A stretch of 64,000 nucleotides of DNA, taken from the NCBI RefSeq assembly GCF_014692875.1, contig NZ_CP061171.1:3968001-4032000 (forward strand). The letters are read 5' to 3'. Made by a program: the position numbers and the translations under genes. Origin of the DNA: Pedobacter riviphilus (GTDB lineage: Bacteria > Bacteroidota > Bacteroidia > Sphingobacteriales > Sphingobacteriaceae). The notes beneath the pieces were generated by a model that did not search any database, was not told the DNA's origin, and saw only the letters and a program-made list of their open reading frames with translations. Below, one piece after another: positions 36,800-47,149 of this stretch; the stretch's first letter is position 1, and each line of letters opens with the position of its first letter.

Positions 36800-37357
36800 C
36801 TATTTTTTAGATGCTGATTTACCTGCTTTTCTTCTTAACACTTCACCTACAAACTTGATACCTTTACCTTTATATGGCTCTGGTGCACGTAACGAACGGA
36901 TTTTCGCTGCTACTTGACCGATCAATTGTTTGTCAATACTTTCTAAAATAATTTTAGGTGTTTGACCTTTTTCTGATTGTGTAGTTACTTTAATCTCTTC
37001 TGGTAATTGGAATACGTAGTGGTGAGAATAACCTAAAACTAAATCTAATGTATTACCTGTGTTTGTAGCACGGTAACCAACACCTACTAATTCTTGAGTT
37101 AATTTATAACCTTCTGTAACACCAACAACCATGTTGTTAAGCAATGAGCGATATAAACCGTGTAATGCTTTGTGTTTCTTTTGTTCTGAAGGACGTTGAA
37201 CTGTTAAAATTCCGTCTTCCTGACTTACAGTGATATCTGAATCTACTGCTTGTGTTAATTCTCCTTTAGGACCTTTTACAGTTACTACGTTATCTTTTGA
37301 TACGGTAATTGTAACACCTGCAGGGATTGTAATTGGGGCTTTTCCTATTCTTGACAT
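36800..37357 (-). CDS. rplF: ribosomal protein uL6
   Basis: 185 residues: [29 protein letters not shown], then [35 protein letters not shown] and [26 protein letters not shown], the conserved L6 C-terminus. It supports the sarcin-ricin loop of the 50S subunit. Located between rpsH and rplR. Confidence 0.96.
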   Translation of the reverse strand: MSRIGKAPITIPAGVTITVSKDNVVTVKGPKGELTQAVDSDITVSQEDGILTVQRPSEQKKHKALHGLYRSLLNNMVVGVTEGYKLTQELVGVGYRATNTGNTLDLVLGYSHHYVFQLPEEIKVTTQSEKGQTPKIILESIDKQLIGQVAAKIRSLRAPEPYKGKGIKFVGEVLRRKAGKSASKK

Positions 37358-37375
37358 TGTGCTGTTCTCCTAATA

Positions 37376-37774
37376 TTAATAAACGTGACACAATACCTCA
37401 CCACCAATGTTTAATTTGGCTGCTTCTTTATCGGTCATTACACCTTTAGAAGTAGATAAGATTGCGATACCTAAACCGTTTAATACTCTTGGCATATTTT
37501 CAACACCAGCATAGTTTCTCAAACCTGGTTTACTTACTCGCACTAATGTACGAATAGCAGGAACTTTAGTAATCGGATTGTATTTCAAAGCAATTTTAAT
37601 AGTGCCTTGAACTGTAGTATCTTCAAACTTGTAGTTCGCGATGTAACCTTTGTCAAAAAGAACTTTGGTAATTTCTTTTTTAAGGTTTGATGCAGGAATT
37701 TCTACAACACGGTGGTTGGCCTTAATGGCATTCCTTACTCTTGTTAAATAATCTGCTATTGGATCTGTATTCAT
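37376..37774 (-). CDS. rpsH: ribosomal protein uS8
   Basis: 132 residues: MNTDPIADYLTRVRNAIKANHRVVEIPASNLKKEI and the C-terminal GLGIAILSTSKGVMTDKEAAKLNIGGEVLCHVY, as in S8, a primary 16S rRNA binder which in E. coli represses the spc operon. The 155-base spacer before it holds a strong hairpin. Confidence 0.96.
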   Translation of the reverse strand: MNTDPIADYLTRVRNAIKANHRVVEIPASNLKKEITKVLFDKGYIANYKFEDTTVQGTIKIALKYNPITKVPAIRTLVRVSKPGLRNYAGVENMPRVLNGLGIAILSTSKGVMTDKEAAKLNIGGEVLCHVY

Positions 37775-37929
37775 TTTTTATTGTTTTTGATAGTGGTTTC
37801 CTTCTGCTACCCAGCTGTGGGACCTGCTACCGGTTAAAATTCTTTTTTTTAGTATATAGACATAAGTATCAAGTATCAAGACCATATTTTGTCTCGATAC
37901 TTGATACTCTAGTACTTAATACTTTGATA
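37775..37929 (-). repeat. rpsH-rpsN spacer with an 18-base near-perfect hairpin
   Basis: AGTATCAAGTATCAAGAC (37865-37882) pairs with GTCTCGATACTTGATACT (37891-37908), one mismatch, around an 8-base loop. The same GTATCAAG/CTTGATAC words form a hairpin in the rpsJ-fusA spacer (51670-51700). It is within an operon and is not followed by a T run on either strand. Confidence 0.65.
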
Positions 37930-38199
37930 TTACCAAGATGCTTTTTTAACACCTGGTATTTTACCGTCTAGTGCCATCTGGCGGAACGTTACCCTTGAAA
38001 TACCAAAGGTACGCATATATCCACGAGGGCGACCAGTTAATTTACAACGGTTGTGTAAACGTACCGGAGATGAGTTTTTAGGTAATTTATCTAAACCCTC
38101 GAAATCTCCTGCAGCTTTTAATACTGCACGTTTTTCAGCGTATCTAGCTACCAATTTTTGGCGCTTAACTTCGCGTGCTTTTACACCTTCTTTTGCCAT
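37930..38199 (-). CDS. rpsN: ribosomal protein uS14 (zinc-free long form)
   Basis: 89 residues: [24 protein letters not shown], then the conserved end [40 protein letters not shown]. The zinc-binding CxxC pairs of the short form are lacking. Its start overlaps the rplE stop by one base. Confidence 0.96.
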   Translation of the reverse strand: MAKEGVKAREVKRQKLVARYAEKRAVLKAAGDFEGLDKLPKNSSPVRLHNRCKLTGRPRGYMRTFGISRVTFRQMALDGKIPGVKKASW

Positions 38200-38762
38200 T
38201 ATTCTGCTGTTTTTTGATTTTTAAATGGTAATCCGAATTGTTTCAATAACTCAAGAGCCTCAACGTCAGATTTTGCCGAAGTTACGAAAGTTATATCCAT
38301 ACCTAAAATTTTATTGATTTTATCGATATTAATCTCAGGGAAGATGATTTGCTCAGTAACACCTAATGTATAGTTACCTTTTCCATCAAATCCTTTATCA
38401 TTAATACCTTTGAAATCGCGGATACGAGGCAAAGCTACAGAGATCAAACGATCTAAGAACTCGTACATGTTGTTATCGCGTAATGTAACACGTACGCCTA
38501 CTGGCATACCTTTACGTAATTTAAAGTTAGAGATATCTTTCTTTGAATTAGCCGGAACCGCCTGCTGACCAGTAATAGTAGTCAACTCAACGATAGTGGT
38601 ATCCATAATTTTCTTATCAGTAACAGAAAAACGACCAACACCCTGATTGATACAGATTTTTTCCAATTTAGGAACCTGCATTACAGTTTTGTACTGAAAT
38701 TTTTCTTTTAGTGCATTTACAACTTCTTCTTTGTATTTGCTTTTTAATCTAGGTGTAGCCAT
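38199..38762 (-). CDS. rplE: ribosomal protein uL5
   Basis: 187 residues: [16 protein letters not shown], then [44 protein letters not shown] and [24 protein letters not shown], characteristic of L5, which binds 5S rRNA and the P-site tRNA. Both ends overlap neighbours by one base (rplX and rpsN), so translation is probably coupled. Confidence 0.97.
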   Translation of the reverse strand: MATPRLKSKYKEEVVNALKEKFQYKTVMQVPKLEKICINQGVGRFSVTDKKIMDTTIVELTTITGQQAVPANSKKDISNFKLRKGMPVGVRVTLRDNNMYEFLDRLISVALPRIRDFKGINDKGFDGKGNYTLGVTEQIIFPEINIDKINKILGMDITFVTSAKSDVEALELLKQFGLPFKNQKTAE

Positions 38763-39103
38763 TATTTAATCTCCTCTCCTGAAATTTTAGCAACTCTAAC
38801 TAATTTACCATCTGCGTTAAGTTTACGACCTACGCGGGTAGCTTTACCAGATTTTGGATCAACCAACATCAAGTTAGAAATGTGAAGAGCAGCTTCTTTT
38901 TTAATAATACCACCGTTTGGATTAGCAGCATTTGGTTTAGTATGTTTAGATACTAAGTTAATGCCTTCCACAATGGCTCTGTTTTTATCTGTAAGTACTG
39001 AAAGTACTTTTCCTTGTTGACCTTTTGAATCGCCAGCAATGACTTTAACTAAATCTCCTGTGCGGATTTTAAGTTTTGATGGTGTATTTACTTTGTTTCC
39101 CAT
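38762..39103 (-). CDS. rplX: ribosomal protein uL24
   Basis: 113 residues: [27 protein letters not shown] is the KOW motif, followed by [42 protein letters not shown], the conserved L24 core that nucleates 50S assembly. The stop overlaps rplE by one base. Confidence 0.97.
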   Translation of the reverse strand: MGNKVNTPSKLKIRTGDLVKVIAGDSKGQQGKVLSVLTDKNRAIVEGINLVSKHTKPNAANPNGGIIKKEAALHISNLMLVDPKSGKATRVGRKLNADGKLVRVAKISGEEIK

Positions 39104-39104
39104 T

Positions 39105-39473
39105 TTATAATACCTCCGGTGCTAATGATACAATTTTCATGAATTGTTTTTCACGTAGTTCTCTCGCAACCGGGCCAAAGATACGTGTACCTCTTGGCTC
39201 ATCCTGTGCGTTCAATAATACAGCAGCATTATCGTCAAAACGGATATAAGAACCATCTTTACGACGGATTTCTTTTTTAGTTCTTACAACAACTGCTTTA
39301 GAAACTGTACCTTTTTTAATGTTACCTGAAGGTAACGCGCTTTTTACGGTAACAACTACTTTATCACCAATTGAAGCATAACGTTTGCCGGTTCCACCTA
39401 GCACGCGAATTACCAATACTTCTTTTGCGCCGCTGTTATCAGCAACGTTTAATCTCGATTCCTGTTGTACCAT
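39105..39473 (-). CDS. rplN: ribosomal protein uL14
   Basis: 122 residues: [27 protein letters not shown] and [52 protein letters not shown], diagnostic of L14. Separated by one base from both neighbours rpsQ and rplX. Confidence 0.97.
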   Translation of the reverse strand: MVQQESRLNVADNSGAKEVLVIRVLGGTGKRYASIGDKVVVTVKSALPSGNIKKGTVSKAVVVRTKKEIRRKDGSYIRFDDNAAVLLNAQDEPRGTRIFGPVARELREKQFMKIVSLAPEVL

Positions 39474-39474
39474 C

Positions 39475-39741
39475 TTATTTAGCTCTTTCTAAAATTTGTA
39501 CCAATCTCCAGTTCTTGTTTTTACTCAAAGGACGAGTTTCCATAATCAACACTGTATCACCGATACCGCATTCGTTTTTCTCGTCGTGAGCCATAAATTT
39601 GGTAGTTTTCTTTACGAACTTACCATAAATCGGGTGTTTTACTTTACGTTCCACGCTCACTACAACAGATTTATCCATCTTGTTGCTTACCACTAACCCG
39701 GTTCTTGTTTTTCTTAATTGTCTTTCCATGTCGACTCTCAA
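39475..39741 (-). CDS. rpsQ: ribosomal protein uS17
   Basis: 88 residues: [69 protein letters not shown], an OB-fold 16S rRNA binder. Adjacent to rpmC (one base apart). Confidence 0.97.
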   Translation of the reverse strand: MRVDMERQLRKTRTGLVVSNKMDKSVVVSVERKVKHPIYGKFVKKTTKFMAHDEKNECGIGDTVLIMETRPLSKNKNWRLVQILERAK

Positions 39742-39742
39742 A

Positions 39743-39955
39743 TTATTTAGTTTCAGTAGCTGACTCAGTGTTTTTCACTTTAGTCAACGCAGTGTTTAAA
39801 CGGGCTATGTCTTTCCTTACTTTTGCAATGCGTGAAGGATTTTCGATAGCTGAAATAGTGTGAGCGAACTTCAATTTTGATAAGTTCTCTTTTTCTTCCG
39901 CAATCTTAGCTACTAATTCTTCTTTTGAAAGCCCTGTGATTTCTGAATTTTTCAT
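39743..39955 (-). CDS. rpmC: ribosomal protein uL29
   Basis: 70 residues, two helices: [34 protein letters not shown], then [23 protein letters not shown], matching L29 at the nascent-chain exit. Located between rplP and rpsQ. A 73-base spacer separates it from rplP. Confidence 0.95.
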   Translation of the reverse strand: MKNSEITGLSKEELVAKIAEEKENLSKLKFAHTISAIENPSRIAKVRKDIARLNTALTKVKNTESATETK

Positions 39956-40028
39956 TTTTCTTTTTCTTTTACGTTGAGTGTAGCGGTTATAATAAACAAG
40001 TATTTACAACATTCACCTCAACACTTTA

Positions 40029-40451
40029 CTATGCTTCTACGTAATCTCTACGTACTACGAATTTGGTTTGGATCGGTAATTTCTGAGCTGCTAAACGCAA
40101 TGCTTCTTTAGCAACTTCTAAAGGCACACCTTCAGCTTCGAAAATTACGCGTCCTGGTCTTACAACTGCTACCCAATATTCAGGAGCACCTTTACCTTTA
40201 CCCATACGTACCTCAGCAGGTTTTTTAGTTACCGGTTTGTCCGGGAAGATCCTGATCCATACTTGGCCTTCACGTTTCATGAAACGAGTTACGGCAATAC
40301 GGGCAGCCTCTATCTGACGACTTGTGATCCAAGTAGCTTCTAGAGATTTGATACCGAAAGATCCGAATGCTAACTCAGCTCCACGAGAAGCTAAACCCTT
40401 CATTCTGCCTTTTTGCATCTTCCTGAACTTCGTTCTTTTTGGCTGTAACAT
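40029..40451 (-). CDS. rplP: ribosomal protein uL16
   Basis: 140 residues: [24 protein letters not shown], then [59 protein letters not shown], as in L16 near the peptidyl-transferase region. Between rpsC and rpmC. Confidence 0.97.
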   Translation of the reverse strand: MLQPKRTKFRKMQKGRMKGLASRGAELAFGSFGIKSLEATWITSRQIEAARIAVTRFMKREGQVWIRIFPDKPVTKKPAEVRMGKGKGAPEYWVAVVRPGRVIFEAEGVPLEVAKEALRLAAQKLPIQTKFVVRRDYVEA

Positions 40452-40491
40452 TTTATTTTGTTCTAATCGTTAAACGATGTTAATAAATCAA

Positions 40492-41337
40492 TTATTTACG
40501 AGGACCTCTGTTAGCGCCTGCGCCACCACCTCTGTTTGCACCACCTTGGCCTGGACCACGACCGCCGCCTTGGTTCCCACCACGTCTGTCGTTACCACCG
40601 CCACGGTTATCTCTTCCGCCACCACGGTTATCTCTTCCACCGAAAGCTGGTTTATCTGACTGGCCTTTTGGACCGTTGTTTGCTGCACCAATGTTTGGAG
40701 ACAAATCACGTTTTCCATAAACCTCACCTTTACAGATCCAAACTTTAACACCTATTTTACCATAAGTAGTTAAGGCTTCAGCTAAAGCGTAGTCGATATC
40801 AGCACGGAATGTATGCAAAGGCACTCTTCCTTCTTTGTACTGCTCGGTACGTGCCATCTCAGCACCACCTAAACGACCAGAAGTCATGATTTTGATACCT
40901 TCAGCACCCATACGCATGGTTGATGCGATAGAAGATTTCATTGCTCTACGGAATGAGATCCTTGCTTCTAATTGTTTTGCAACACCTTCTGCAACTAATT
41001 GTGCATCAAGTTCTGGGCGTTTAATTTCGAAGATGTTAATTTGAATTTCCTTTTTAGTCAATTTCTTTAACTCTTCTTTGATTTTATCAACCTCAGCACC
41101 TGCTTTACCGATTACGATACCTGGACGAGCTGTGTGGATAGTTACAGTGATACGTTTTAAAGTACGCTCAATAACCACTTTTGCAACACCGCCTTTTGCG
41201 ATACGGGCAGAAAGGTATTTTCTTATTTTCTCATCTTCAACTAATTTATCGGAGTAGTTGTTGCCACCGAACCAGTTAGAATCCCATCCTTTGATAATTC
41301 CTAACCTGGCACCTATTGGATTTGCTTTTTGTCCCAT
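40492..41337 (-). CDS. rpsC: ribosomal protein uS3 with a long Gly/Arg-rich tail
   Basis: 281 residues. The KH domain with [18 protein letters not shown] and the C-terminal core through [29 protein letters not shown] are normal S3. From about residue 228 the protein continues as a ~50-residue disordered tail of [18 protein letters not shown] and GANRGPRK units, an RGG-box-like extension beyond the ~233-residue E. coli length. It is in the mRNA-entry protein of the 30S subunit. A frame in another phase over the tail is a shadow. Confidence 0.96.
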   Translation of the reverse strand: MGQKANPIGARLGIIKGWDSNWFGGNNYSDKLVEDEKIRKYLSARIAKGGVAKVVIERTLKRITVTIHTARPGIVIGKAGAEVDKIKEELKKLTKKEIQINIFEIKRPELDAQLVAEGVAKQLEARISFRRAMKSSIASTMRMGAEGIKIMTSGRLGGAEMARTEQYKEGRVPLHTFRADIDYALAEALTTYGKIGVKVWICKGEVYGKRDLSPNIGAANNGPKGQSDKPAFGGRDNRGGGRDNRGGGNDRRGGNQGGGRGPGQGGANRGGGAGANRGPRK

Positions 41338-41344
41338 TTCCTAA

Positions 41345-41704
41345 TTAGTTTTGAGTTTCTGTGTTTTTACTATCTACAATCAGCGTTACGTGGTTAGAAC
41401 GTTTACGAATTCTATATCCACGGCCTTGAGGAGCTGGACGTAAGCGTTTTAACTGACGGCCACCATCAACCATAACTGTTTTTACAAAAAGTTGGTTTTC
41501 TTCAGGGCGGGCACCTTCATTTTTAGATTCCCAGTTTTTGATAGCAGATAATAATAATTTCTCAACTCTTATTGCTGCTTCTTTATTGGTAAACTTTAAA
41601 ATGCTTAATGCTTTTTCTACACGTTCACCTCTGATAAGATCTACAACCAAACGCATCTTACGCGGTGAGGTTGGACAATTGTTTAATTTTGCTATTGCTT
41701 CCAT
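41345..41704 (-). CDS. rplV: ribosomal protein uL22
   Basis: 119 residues: [32 protein letters not shown] and a C-terminal beta hairpin [26 protein letters not shown], the L22 loop lining the exit tunnel and a site of macrolide resistance; nothing unusual is seen. Between rpsS and rpsC. Confidence 0.97.
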   Translation of the reverse strand: MEAIAKLNNCPTSPRKMRLVVDLIRGERVEKALSILKFTNKEAAIRVEKLLLSAIKNWESKNEGARPEENQLFVKTVMVDGGRQLKRLRPAPQGRGYRIRKRSNHVTLIVDSKNTETQN

Positions 41705-41711
41705 TGTCTAA

Positions 41712-41978
41712 TTATTTTTTCTTTTCAGCGTGTCCTCTGAATGTTCTGGTTGGAGCAAATTCTCCCAACTTGTGACCAACCATGTTTTCTGTAACGTACA
41801 CAGGGATAAATTTATTTCCGTTGTGTACAGCAAATGTATGATTCACGAAATCTGGTGATATCATTGATCTGCGAGACCAAGTTTTGATTACAGACTTTTT
41901 GCCTGAATCATTCATAGAGTTTACTTTTTTCTCTACGTTATGGTCAATATAAGGTCCTTTTTTTATCGAACGAGCCAT
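41712..41978 (-). CDS. rpsS: ribosomal protein uS19
   Basis: 88 residues: [19 protein letters not shown] and [57 protein letters not shown], near invariant S19. The ATG overlaps the rplB stop by one base. Confidence 0.97.
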   Translation of the reverse strand: MARSIKKGPYIDHNVEKKVNSMNDSGKKSVIKTWSRRSMISPDFVNHTFAVHNGNKFIPVYVTENMVGHKLGEFAPTRTFRGHAEKKK

Positions 41979-42802
41979 TATTTCTTCCTTCTCTCTATGA
42001 TGTAACGATTAGAATATTTTTTAAGTTCTCTGGTTTTGTAGCCTTTAGCTAAAACGCCATTTCTTGAACGTGGGTGACCACCTGATGATCTACCTTCACC
42101 ACCACCCATTGGGTGATCTACTGGGTTCATCGCTACCGGTCTAGTTCTCGGACGACGGCCCAACCAACGTTTACGACCTGCTTTACCTAATACTTCGTTT
42201 GCGTGATCTGAGTTAGATACAGCACCGATAGTAGCAAGACAAGTAGTCAAGATTAAACGGGTTTCGCCTGAAGGCATTTTTAAAGTAGCATATTTACCAT
42301 CGCGGGCAGCTAATTGTGCGTAAGCACCTGCACTACGAGCTAATTGTGCTCCTTTTCCAGGGTGAATCTCCACGTTGTGGATGATAGAACCTAATGGAAT
42401 GTTCGATAATTTTAAAGTGTTACCTACTTCTGGTGTTGCTTTGTCGCCCGATAATAATACCGAACCAACTTGCAATCCTTCAGGAGCGATGATATAACGC
42501 TTCTCGCCATCTGCATAATGTAATAATGCGATGCGGGCAGTACGGTTTGGATCGTATTCAACAGTAGCTACTGTTGCAGGAATATCAAATTTATCGCGTT
42601 TGAAGTCGATTAAACGATATGATTTTTTGTGACCACCGCCCATGTAGCGCATAGTCATTTTTCCTGTGTTGTTACGTCCACCAGACTTTTTTGATGATAC
42701 AACCAATGATTTTTCGGGCTTGGTTGCTGTAATCTCCGTAAAACTAGCACCAACTCTGAAGCGGGTACCTGGAGTAACTGGTTTAAATTTTCTTAAGCCC
42801 AT
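41978..42802 (-). CDS. rplB: ribosomal protein uL2
   Basis: 274 residues: [56 protein letters not shown] and the conserved [22 protein letters not shown] near the peptidyl-transferase centre (with the invariant His). Complete and normal. Between rplW and rpsS. Confidence 0.97.
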   Translation of the reverse strand: MGLRKFKPVTPGTRFRVGASFTEITATKPEKSLVVSSKKSGGRNNTGKMTMRYMGGGHKKSYRLIDFKRDKFDIPATVATVEYDPNRTARIALLHYADGEKRYIIAPEGLQVGSVLLSGDKATPEVGNTLKLSNIPLGSIIHNVEIHPGKGAQLARSAGAYAQLAARDGKYATLKMPSGETRLILTTCLATIGAVSNSDHANEVLGKAGRKRWLGRRPRTRPVAMNPVDHPMGGGEGRSSGGHPRSRNGVLAKGYKTRELKKYSNRYIIERRKK

Positions 42803-42822
42803 AGTTATAATGAATTATTAAA

Positions 42823-43113
42823 TTAAAGGGTTGCGTAATAATCTATTGTTTCGCCGTCTTTTAACGTTACGATTGCTTTTTTGTATTTCGGGCTACGGCC
42901 TGATACAAAACCTGCTTTAGTGTAACGAGATTTAGCTTTTCCATCAACAACCATAGTGTTAACTGCAACGATGGTTACACCGTACAATTTCTCAATAGCT
43001 GCTTTGATCTGGATTTTGTTAGCCTTGTGGTTAACGCTAAACGTGAAACGGTTAGATTTCTCAGTTAAAGCTGAAGCTTTTTCGGTTAATATTGGTTTTT
43101 TTAAAATTTCCAT
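42823..43113 (-). CDS. rplW: ribosomal protein uL23
   Basis: 96 residues from the ATG at 43113, one base after the rplD stop; an upstream TTG at 43125 that would overlap rplD is less likely. MEILKKPILTEKASALTEKSNRFTFSV and KIQIKAAIEKLYGVTIVAVNTMVVDGKAKSRY match L23, the chaperone docking site at the tunnel exit. Confidence 0.95.
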   Translation of the reverse strand: MEILKKPILTEKASALTEKSNRFTFSVNHKANKIQIKAAIEKLYGVTIVAVNTMVVDGKAKSRYTKAGFVSGRSPKYKKAIVTLKDGETIDYYATL

Positions 43114-43114
43114 A

Positions 43115-43744
43115 TTATTTGGCAAACGCCTCCTCCAAAGTTTTAACAGAATCAGCAGTTAACACAAGTACACCAGCGTTTAATACATCATAAGTATTTA
43201 AATCTGCTGCCGAGATTACTTTAGTTTTCTGAACGTTTCTGCTTGATAAATAGATATTATTATTTTGTGCAGGTAAAACCAATAAAGTTTTTTGAGTATC
43301 TACTTTTAAAGCAGCCAATAAACTTGTATAGTTTTTAGTTTTAATTGTATCGAAGCTGAAATCTTCTAAAACTACCACGTTGTTATCTTTTGCTTTATAA
43401 GCTAAAGCTGATTTACGTGCTAATGATTTTAATTTCTTGTTCAATTTAAAACTGTAATCACGTGGCTGAGGACCGAAAACACGACCACCACCGTTAAATA
43501 ACGGAGATTTAATGCTACCAGCACGGGCACCACCTGTACCTTTTTGTTTGTATAGTTTGCGAGTTGAACCAGCAATCTCATTACGTTGTTTAGATTTGTG
43601 AGTACCTTGACGTTGGTTAGCCAAATACTGTTTAACATCTAAATAAATCGCGTGGTCGTTAGGCTCGATACCAAATACCGATTCAGGAAGTTGCACCTTG
43701 GCACCTGTTTCTTTACCTGAAATGTTTAATACTTTAACTTCCAT
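43115..43744 (-). CDS. rplD: ribosomal protein uL4
   Basis: 209 residues: [25 protein letters not shown], then [58 protein letters not shown], the L4 tunnel loop. In E. coli L4 represses the S10 operon through its leader; here the leader before rplC also has a hairpin, but no link is shown. Confidence 0.96.
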   Translation of the reverse strand: MEVKVLNISGKETGAKVQLPESVFGIEPNDHAIYLDVKQYLANQRQGTHKSKQRNEIAGSTRKLYKQKGTGGARAGSIKSPLFNGGGRVFGPQPRDYSFKLNKKLKSLARKSALAYKAKDNNVVVLEDFSFDTIKTKNYTSLLAALKVDTQKTLLVLPAQNNNIYLSSRNVQKTKVISAADLNTYDVLNAGVLVLTADSVKTLEEAFAK

Positions 43745-43748
43745 CTGA

Positions 43749-44366
43749 TTATTTGTCTAAGATTACGTAAGAACCTTTAGCTCCTGGAATGGAACCACTA
43801 ACTACTAATAAGTTTTGCTCAGCATAAACTTTCAAAACCTGTAAGTTCTGAATTTTTACCCTGTCTCCACCTGTTCTTCCAGCCATGCGCATTCCTTTGA
43901 ATACACGTGAAGGGAATGATGATGCTCCCAATGAACCTGGAGCACGTAAACGGTTATGCTGACCGTGAGTCTGCATACCAACACCGGCAAATCCGTGGCG
44001 TTTTACAACACCTTGAAAACCTTTACCTTTTGAGGTACCTACAACATCAACAAAATCGCCTTCTGCGAATGCGTCAACGGTTACTACATCACCTAAATTA
44101 AGTGAAGTTGTAAACGAATCGAATTCTACCAGCTTGCGTTTCGGAGTTGTGTTTGCTTTCGCGAAATGGCCTTTTAACGGTTGAGTTGTGTTTTTCTCTT
44201 TTTTCTCATCGTAACCCAATTGGATTGATGAATACCCGTCTTTTTCTTCGGTCTTTACTTGTGTAACTACACAAGGCCCAGCCTCGATTACCGTACAAGG
44301 AATGTTTCTTCCTTCGGCATCAAAGATACTGGTCATTCCTACTTTTTTTCCAATAATTCCTGACAT
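43749..44366 (-). CDS. rplC: ribosomal protein uL3
   Basis: 205 residues from the ATG at 44366; a longer frame to 44456 would read through the leader and promoter and is rejected. [20 protein letters not shown], then [57 protein letters not shown] are the L3 signatures at the peptidyl-transferase centre. It is the first gene of the operon here; rpsJ, normally just upstream, lies 6.9 kb away. Confidence 0.96.
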   Translation of the reverse strand: MSGIIGKKVGMTSIFDAEGRNIPCTVIEAGPCVVTQVKTEEKDGYSSIQLGYDEKKEKNTTQPLKGHFAKANTTPKRKLVEFDSFTTSLNLGDVVTVDAFAEGDFVDVVGTSKGKGFQGVVKRHGFAGVGMQTHGQHNRLRAPGSLGASSFPSRVFKGMRMAGRTGGDRVKIQNLQVLKVYAEQNLLVVSGSIPGAKGSYVILDK

Positions 44367-44391
44367 TTTATCTTTTCTTTTTAACACCCAT

Positions 44392-44409
44392 CGAAGCAGT
44401 AGGGCTTCG
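44392..44409 (-). promoter_or_regulatory. hairpin in the rplC leader
   Basis: CGAAGC (44392-44397) pairs with GCTTCG (44404-44409) around a 6-base loop, between the promoter and the rplC ATG. It could be an autogenous control element but has no known match. Confidence 0.4.
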
Positions 44410-44443
44410 TTCAAGGTGGTTGTACATCCCCCGAAAGGGACGG

Positions 44444-44474
44444 CAAAGATAGACAAGAATTATTAATTTTCAAA
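44444..44474 (-). promoter_or_regulatory. promoter of the rplC (S10-spc-alpha) operon
   Basis: On the minus strand TTTG (44474-44471), 19 bases, then TATCTTTG (44451-44444). This is a perfect match to the Bacteroidota primary sigma consensus TTTG-N19-TAnnTTTG. The start of transcription would be about 70 bases before the rplC ATG. Confidence 0.8.
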
Positions 44475-44538
44475 TAGTTAGCAAAATATTTTTTCAAATA
44501 AATTGCTGATATGATGGGATTTAACTAGAAAAGAGATG

Positions 44539-44934
44539 TTAATGTGCCAATCCGCCATTTAAACTGATGGTTATAATGGCCAAAATGATAAATCCGATCA
44601 GTACATACAGGTAATCGCGTTCGATTAAAAAGCTAAAAATAGCGAAAACAATACGGGCAATTGGGGTAAAAATAAGCATCAGGATTCCAAACTGTACAAT
44701 TGCGTCGCCCTGAAAGCTTAATACTCCCTTAAATATAGCCACTATGGAAGAAAACTTGCTCAGCTCAGGTTTAAAAACTTTATAGTCGGTAATGGCGCCA
44801 TTATTATGGATCAGGAAAATGACACCTCCTAATAATACAATACTCATCGAAATAACTACCCCCGCACGCAATAGCGTGCCCAGAATTACCTGGATATCCT
44901 TATCGTTTAGGTTTTCTTTTCCTGTTGTATCCAT
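44539..44934 (-). CDS. DUF1634 family membrane protein
   Basis: 131 residues with three hydrophobic helices. NDKDIQVILGTLLRAGVVISMSIVLLGGVIFL matches the DUF1634 pattern, and QFGILMLIFTPIARIVFAIFSFLIERDYLYVLIGFIILAIIT follows. The start overlaps the permease stop by one base, and this family is commonly found next to TauE/SafE permeases, probably as a partner subunit. Function is inferred from context. Confidence 0.85.
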   Translation of the reverse strand: MDTTGKENLNDKDIQVILGTLLRAGVVISMSIVLLGGVIFLIHNNGAITDYKVFKPELSKFSSIVAIFKGVLSFQGDAIVQFGILMLIFTPIARIVFAIFSFLIERDYLYVLIGFIILAIITISLNGGLAH

Positions 44935-45767
44935 TATAACCCACTTACTCCTTTATATATCATCTGTAGTGCCAAAAAAGCAACTACAATAGCAAATACA
45001 ATTTTAAGTTTATCGGTTTTGGCTCTTAACAAAATTTTCGAGCCAACTGTTGCCCCTGTTAAAACACCGATACAAACCGGCATGGCAATGCCAGGATCGA
45101 TCTGCCCACGGTGCAAATAAACCACTGCACTGGCCGCTGCCGTAACACCCATCATAAAATTACTGGTTGTGGTTGATACCTTAAAGGGCAAACGCATAAT
45201 ATTATCCATCGCAATTACCTTTAGTGCTCCACTCCCAATGCCCAGCAATCCAGACAGTGTTCCGGCAAATAACATCATCAAGAAGCCACCTGGCACGTGT
45301 TTCACCGCATATGGATGATCTACACCTTTATCAGGATAAGATCCGTTCAGCTTAAAAAAATTGGCCCATTTATCGGTATTATCTAAAGTTGTATGATCCA
45401 CCTTTTTCTTTAAAGTCATGATGGCTGAAAAGATTAAAATACAGCCAAACAGAATAGCAATATAGTTGGCATTTAGATAAACAGCTATAACAGCACCACA
45501 CACCGCTCCTATTGTAGTAGCGATTTCCAGGAACATCCCAATGCGGATATTAGTAATGCCTTCTTTCACGTATGCAGCTGCAGAACCAGAAGAAGTAGCA
45601 ATAACAGAAACAATAGATGCCCCTATGGCATAGTGGATATCAACCCCTAAAGCCAGCGTAAGTAATGGAATAATAATTACCCCTCCACCTAAACCAGTGA
45701 GCGAGCCCAATAATCCGGCTAAAAAAGCACCTAATAAAACGATAATGGTAAACAGCAATACCGACAT
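44934..45767 (-). CDS. TauE/SafE family anion permease (sulfite exporter-like)
   Basis: 277 residues with about eight hydrophobic helices in two halves. LLGAFLAGLLGSLTGLGGGVIIIPLLTL and LFAGTLSGLLGIGSGALKVIAM are the paired Gly-rich TauE/SafE motifs. The family moves sulfite, sulfoacetate or related organic anions. The start is followed by many small residues and no signal peptide. Overlap with DUF1634 by one base suggests a two-gene operon. Substrate unknown. Confidence 0.9.
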   Translation of the reverse strand: MSVLLFTIIVLLGAFLAGLLGSLTGLGGGVIIIPLLTLALGVDIHYAIGASIVSVIATSSGSAAAYVKEGITNIRIGMFLEIATTIGAVCGAVIAVYLNANYIAILFGCILIFSAIMTLKKKVDHTTLDNTDKWANFFKLNGSYPDKGVDHPYAVKHVPGGFLMMLFAGTLSGLLGIGSGALKVIAMDNIMRLPFKVSTTTSNFMMGVTAAASAVVYLHRGQIDPGIAMPVCIGVLTGATVGSKILLRAKTDKLKIVFAIVVAFLALQMIYKGVSGL

Positions 45768-45893
45768 GCGGGCAAATATACTGCACTCTTTTTGGCTAAA
45801 CGAAGAATTTAGGGAATAAAATAAAGTCTATATATAAAGGGGATAAAATAGAATTTTGAGATAAAATAACCGTCACCCTGAATTTATGTTAAT

Positions 45894-47149
45894 CTATTTT
45901 CCTAACCGCTTAATCATCTCCGCACTCAAATCCCTCCCATCATTCAGCCTATTGGCGAAAAATGATTTGGCAGCTTCGAAATGTTCTTTGTACCCTTTTA
46001 AATCCCATATCCGATAATAGAAGCCCATTCGTGCACAGCAGTATGAAATTCTAAATCATCTCCACGGATAGATTTATCATACAAAGCAGTATTAATCGAC
46101 TCTTCTAACATCGCTTCGTTTTTGAAAAGGTATTCAGCAATACCCAACCTCAGTTTAAAAGGTGGCGTTTGGCAGATCAGGTTATCGTAAGGGTTTACGC
46201 CCATTTTATACCAGGCATATACCATACTCAGCAAACTTAAATGCGAATTTGGTTTCTGTTTATGGCTGGCGTCTGATAGGCTGAATTCTTTCATGATGTT
46301 ATCGTCCAATAACAAAAGCGCACGGCTCTCATGGAAAACAAAATCACGTGCCGCATAGATCTTTTCTCTAAACACCGCCTCATTTTCGCAGATCATCAGC
46401 TTAAACAGTTCAGATTCTGCCTGGGCGTAATATTTTACCTGTTTCTGTGCATAAGGATTTAAAATGGCCAAACCGGCATAAATGTGCGATTTGTAACTAA
46501 AAATCCGCAGTGTGGTCAAAATTTTCACATTATCGATTCCACCCGCATAAGCAGGATTATCCCAGGGGAAGAAACCTGCATTTTTCCAAGCAGAACCCAT
46601 GCTTTCGAAACCCATGTGCGTTACCGCCTGCGTATCGGCCACAATACGGTCATGCTCTCTGTAATCGTCCATTTCAATAATGTTCGATTTTAAAGATTTA
46701 TAAATTTCTAAAGCTTTGGCATATACACCATCGGTAGCACGGTGACGCACCACCACCAGCGTTTGTCCCTCCGGACTAAATGCCGGACCATGTAAAGAAT
46801 GGCAGGTTACAATCTGGGTATCCTCCGGGAGGTGTTTTTCGAAAGCAGCAATTTCAGGATGTTTAACCGAGGTTTGCCCGGCAACTATTGCACCGTATTT
46901 AGTAGAGCGTGCAAAAGTAGCCACCACTTCATCAATTTTTTCGGCTTCAACACAATAGATAATAAAGTCTGATTTACGGGCAACCTCATGACCATCGATT
47001 AAGACTTCGATTCCTTTAGGTTCCAGCTCATTTTTTAAATCTGTAAAACGTAAGGGCATATCTGCCCCACATACCTTATAACCAGCGTTTACAAAAGATA
47101 GTGCATACAATTTGCCCATATCTCCTAAACCAATAATTCCTATTTGCAT
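45894..47149 (-). CDS. prephenate dehydrogenase, fungal TYR1-like, C-terminus cut by one missing base
   Basis: The open frame 45998-47149 (383 residues) stops at GYGI, but adding one G at the CCC (minus GGG) 46004-46006 lets it run on as GYGDLKGYKEHFEAAKSFF and end at 45894 (418 residues). IGIIGLGDMGKLYALSF is the NADP-binding Rossmann motif. From memory, VAGQTSVKHPEIAAFEKHLP, CHSLHGP, ADTQAVTHMGFESMGSAW, LLLLDDNIMKEFSLS and PNSHLSLLSMVYAW match yeast TYR1 far better than bacterial TyrA. It would make 4-hydroxyphenylpyruvate for tyrosine synthesis. The missing tail also resembles the TYR1 end, supporting the correction. Confidence 0.8.

Noticed and set aside
40488..40751. 87-codon minus frame over the S3 tail
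   Set aside because: Shadow of the Gly/Arg-rich repeat in another frame.
43749..44456. Longer rplC starting at 44456
   Set aside because: The extra 30 codons cover the promoter and leader; the ATG at 44366 gives the usual [12 protein letters not shown] start.
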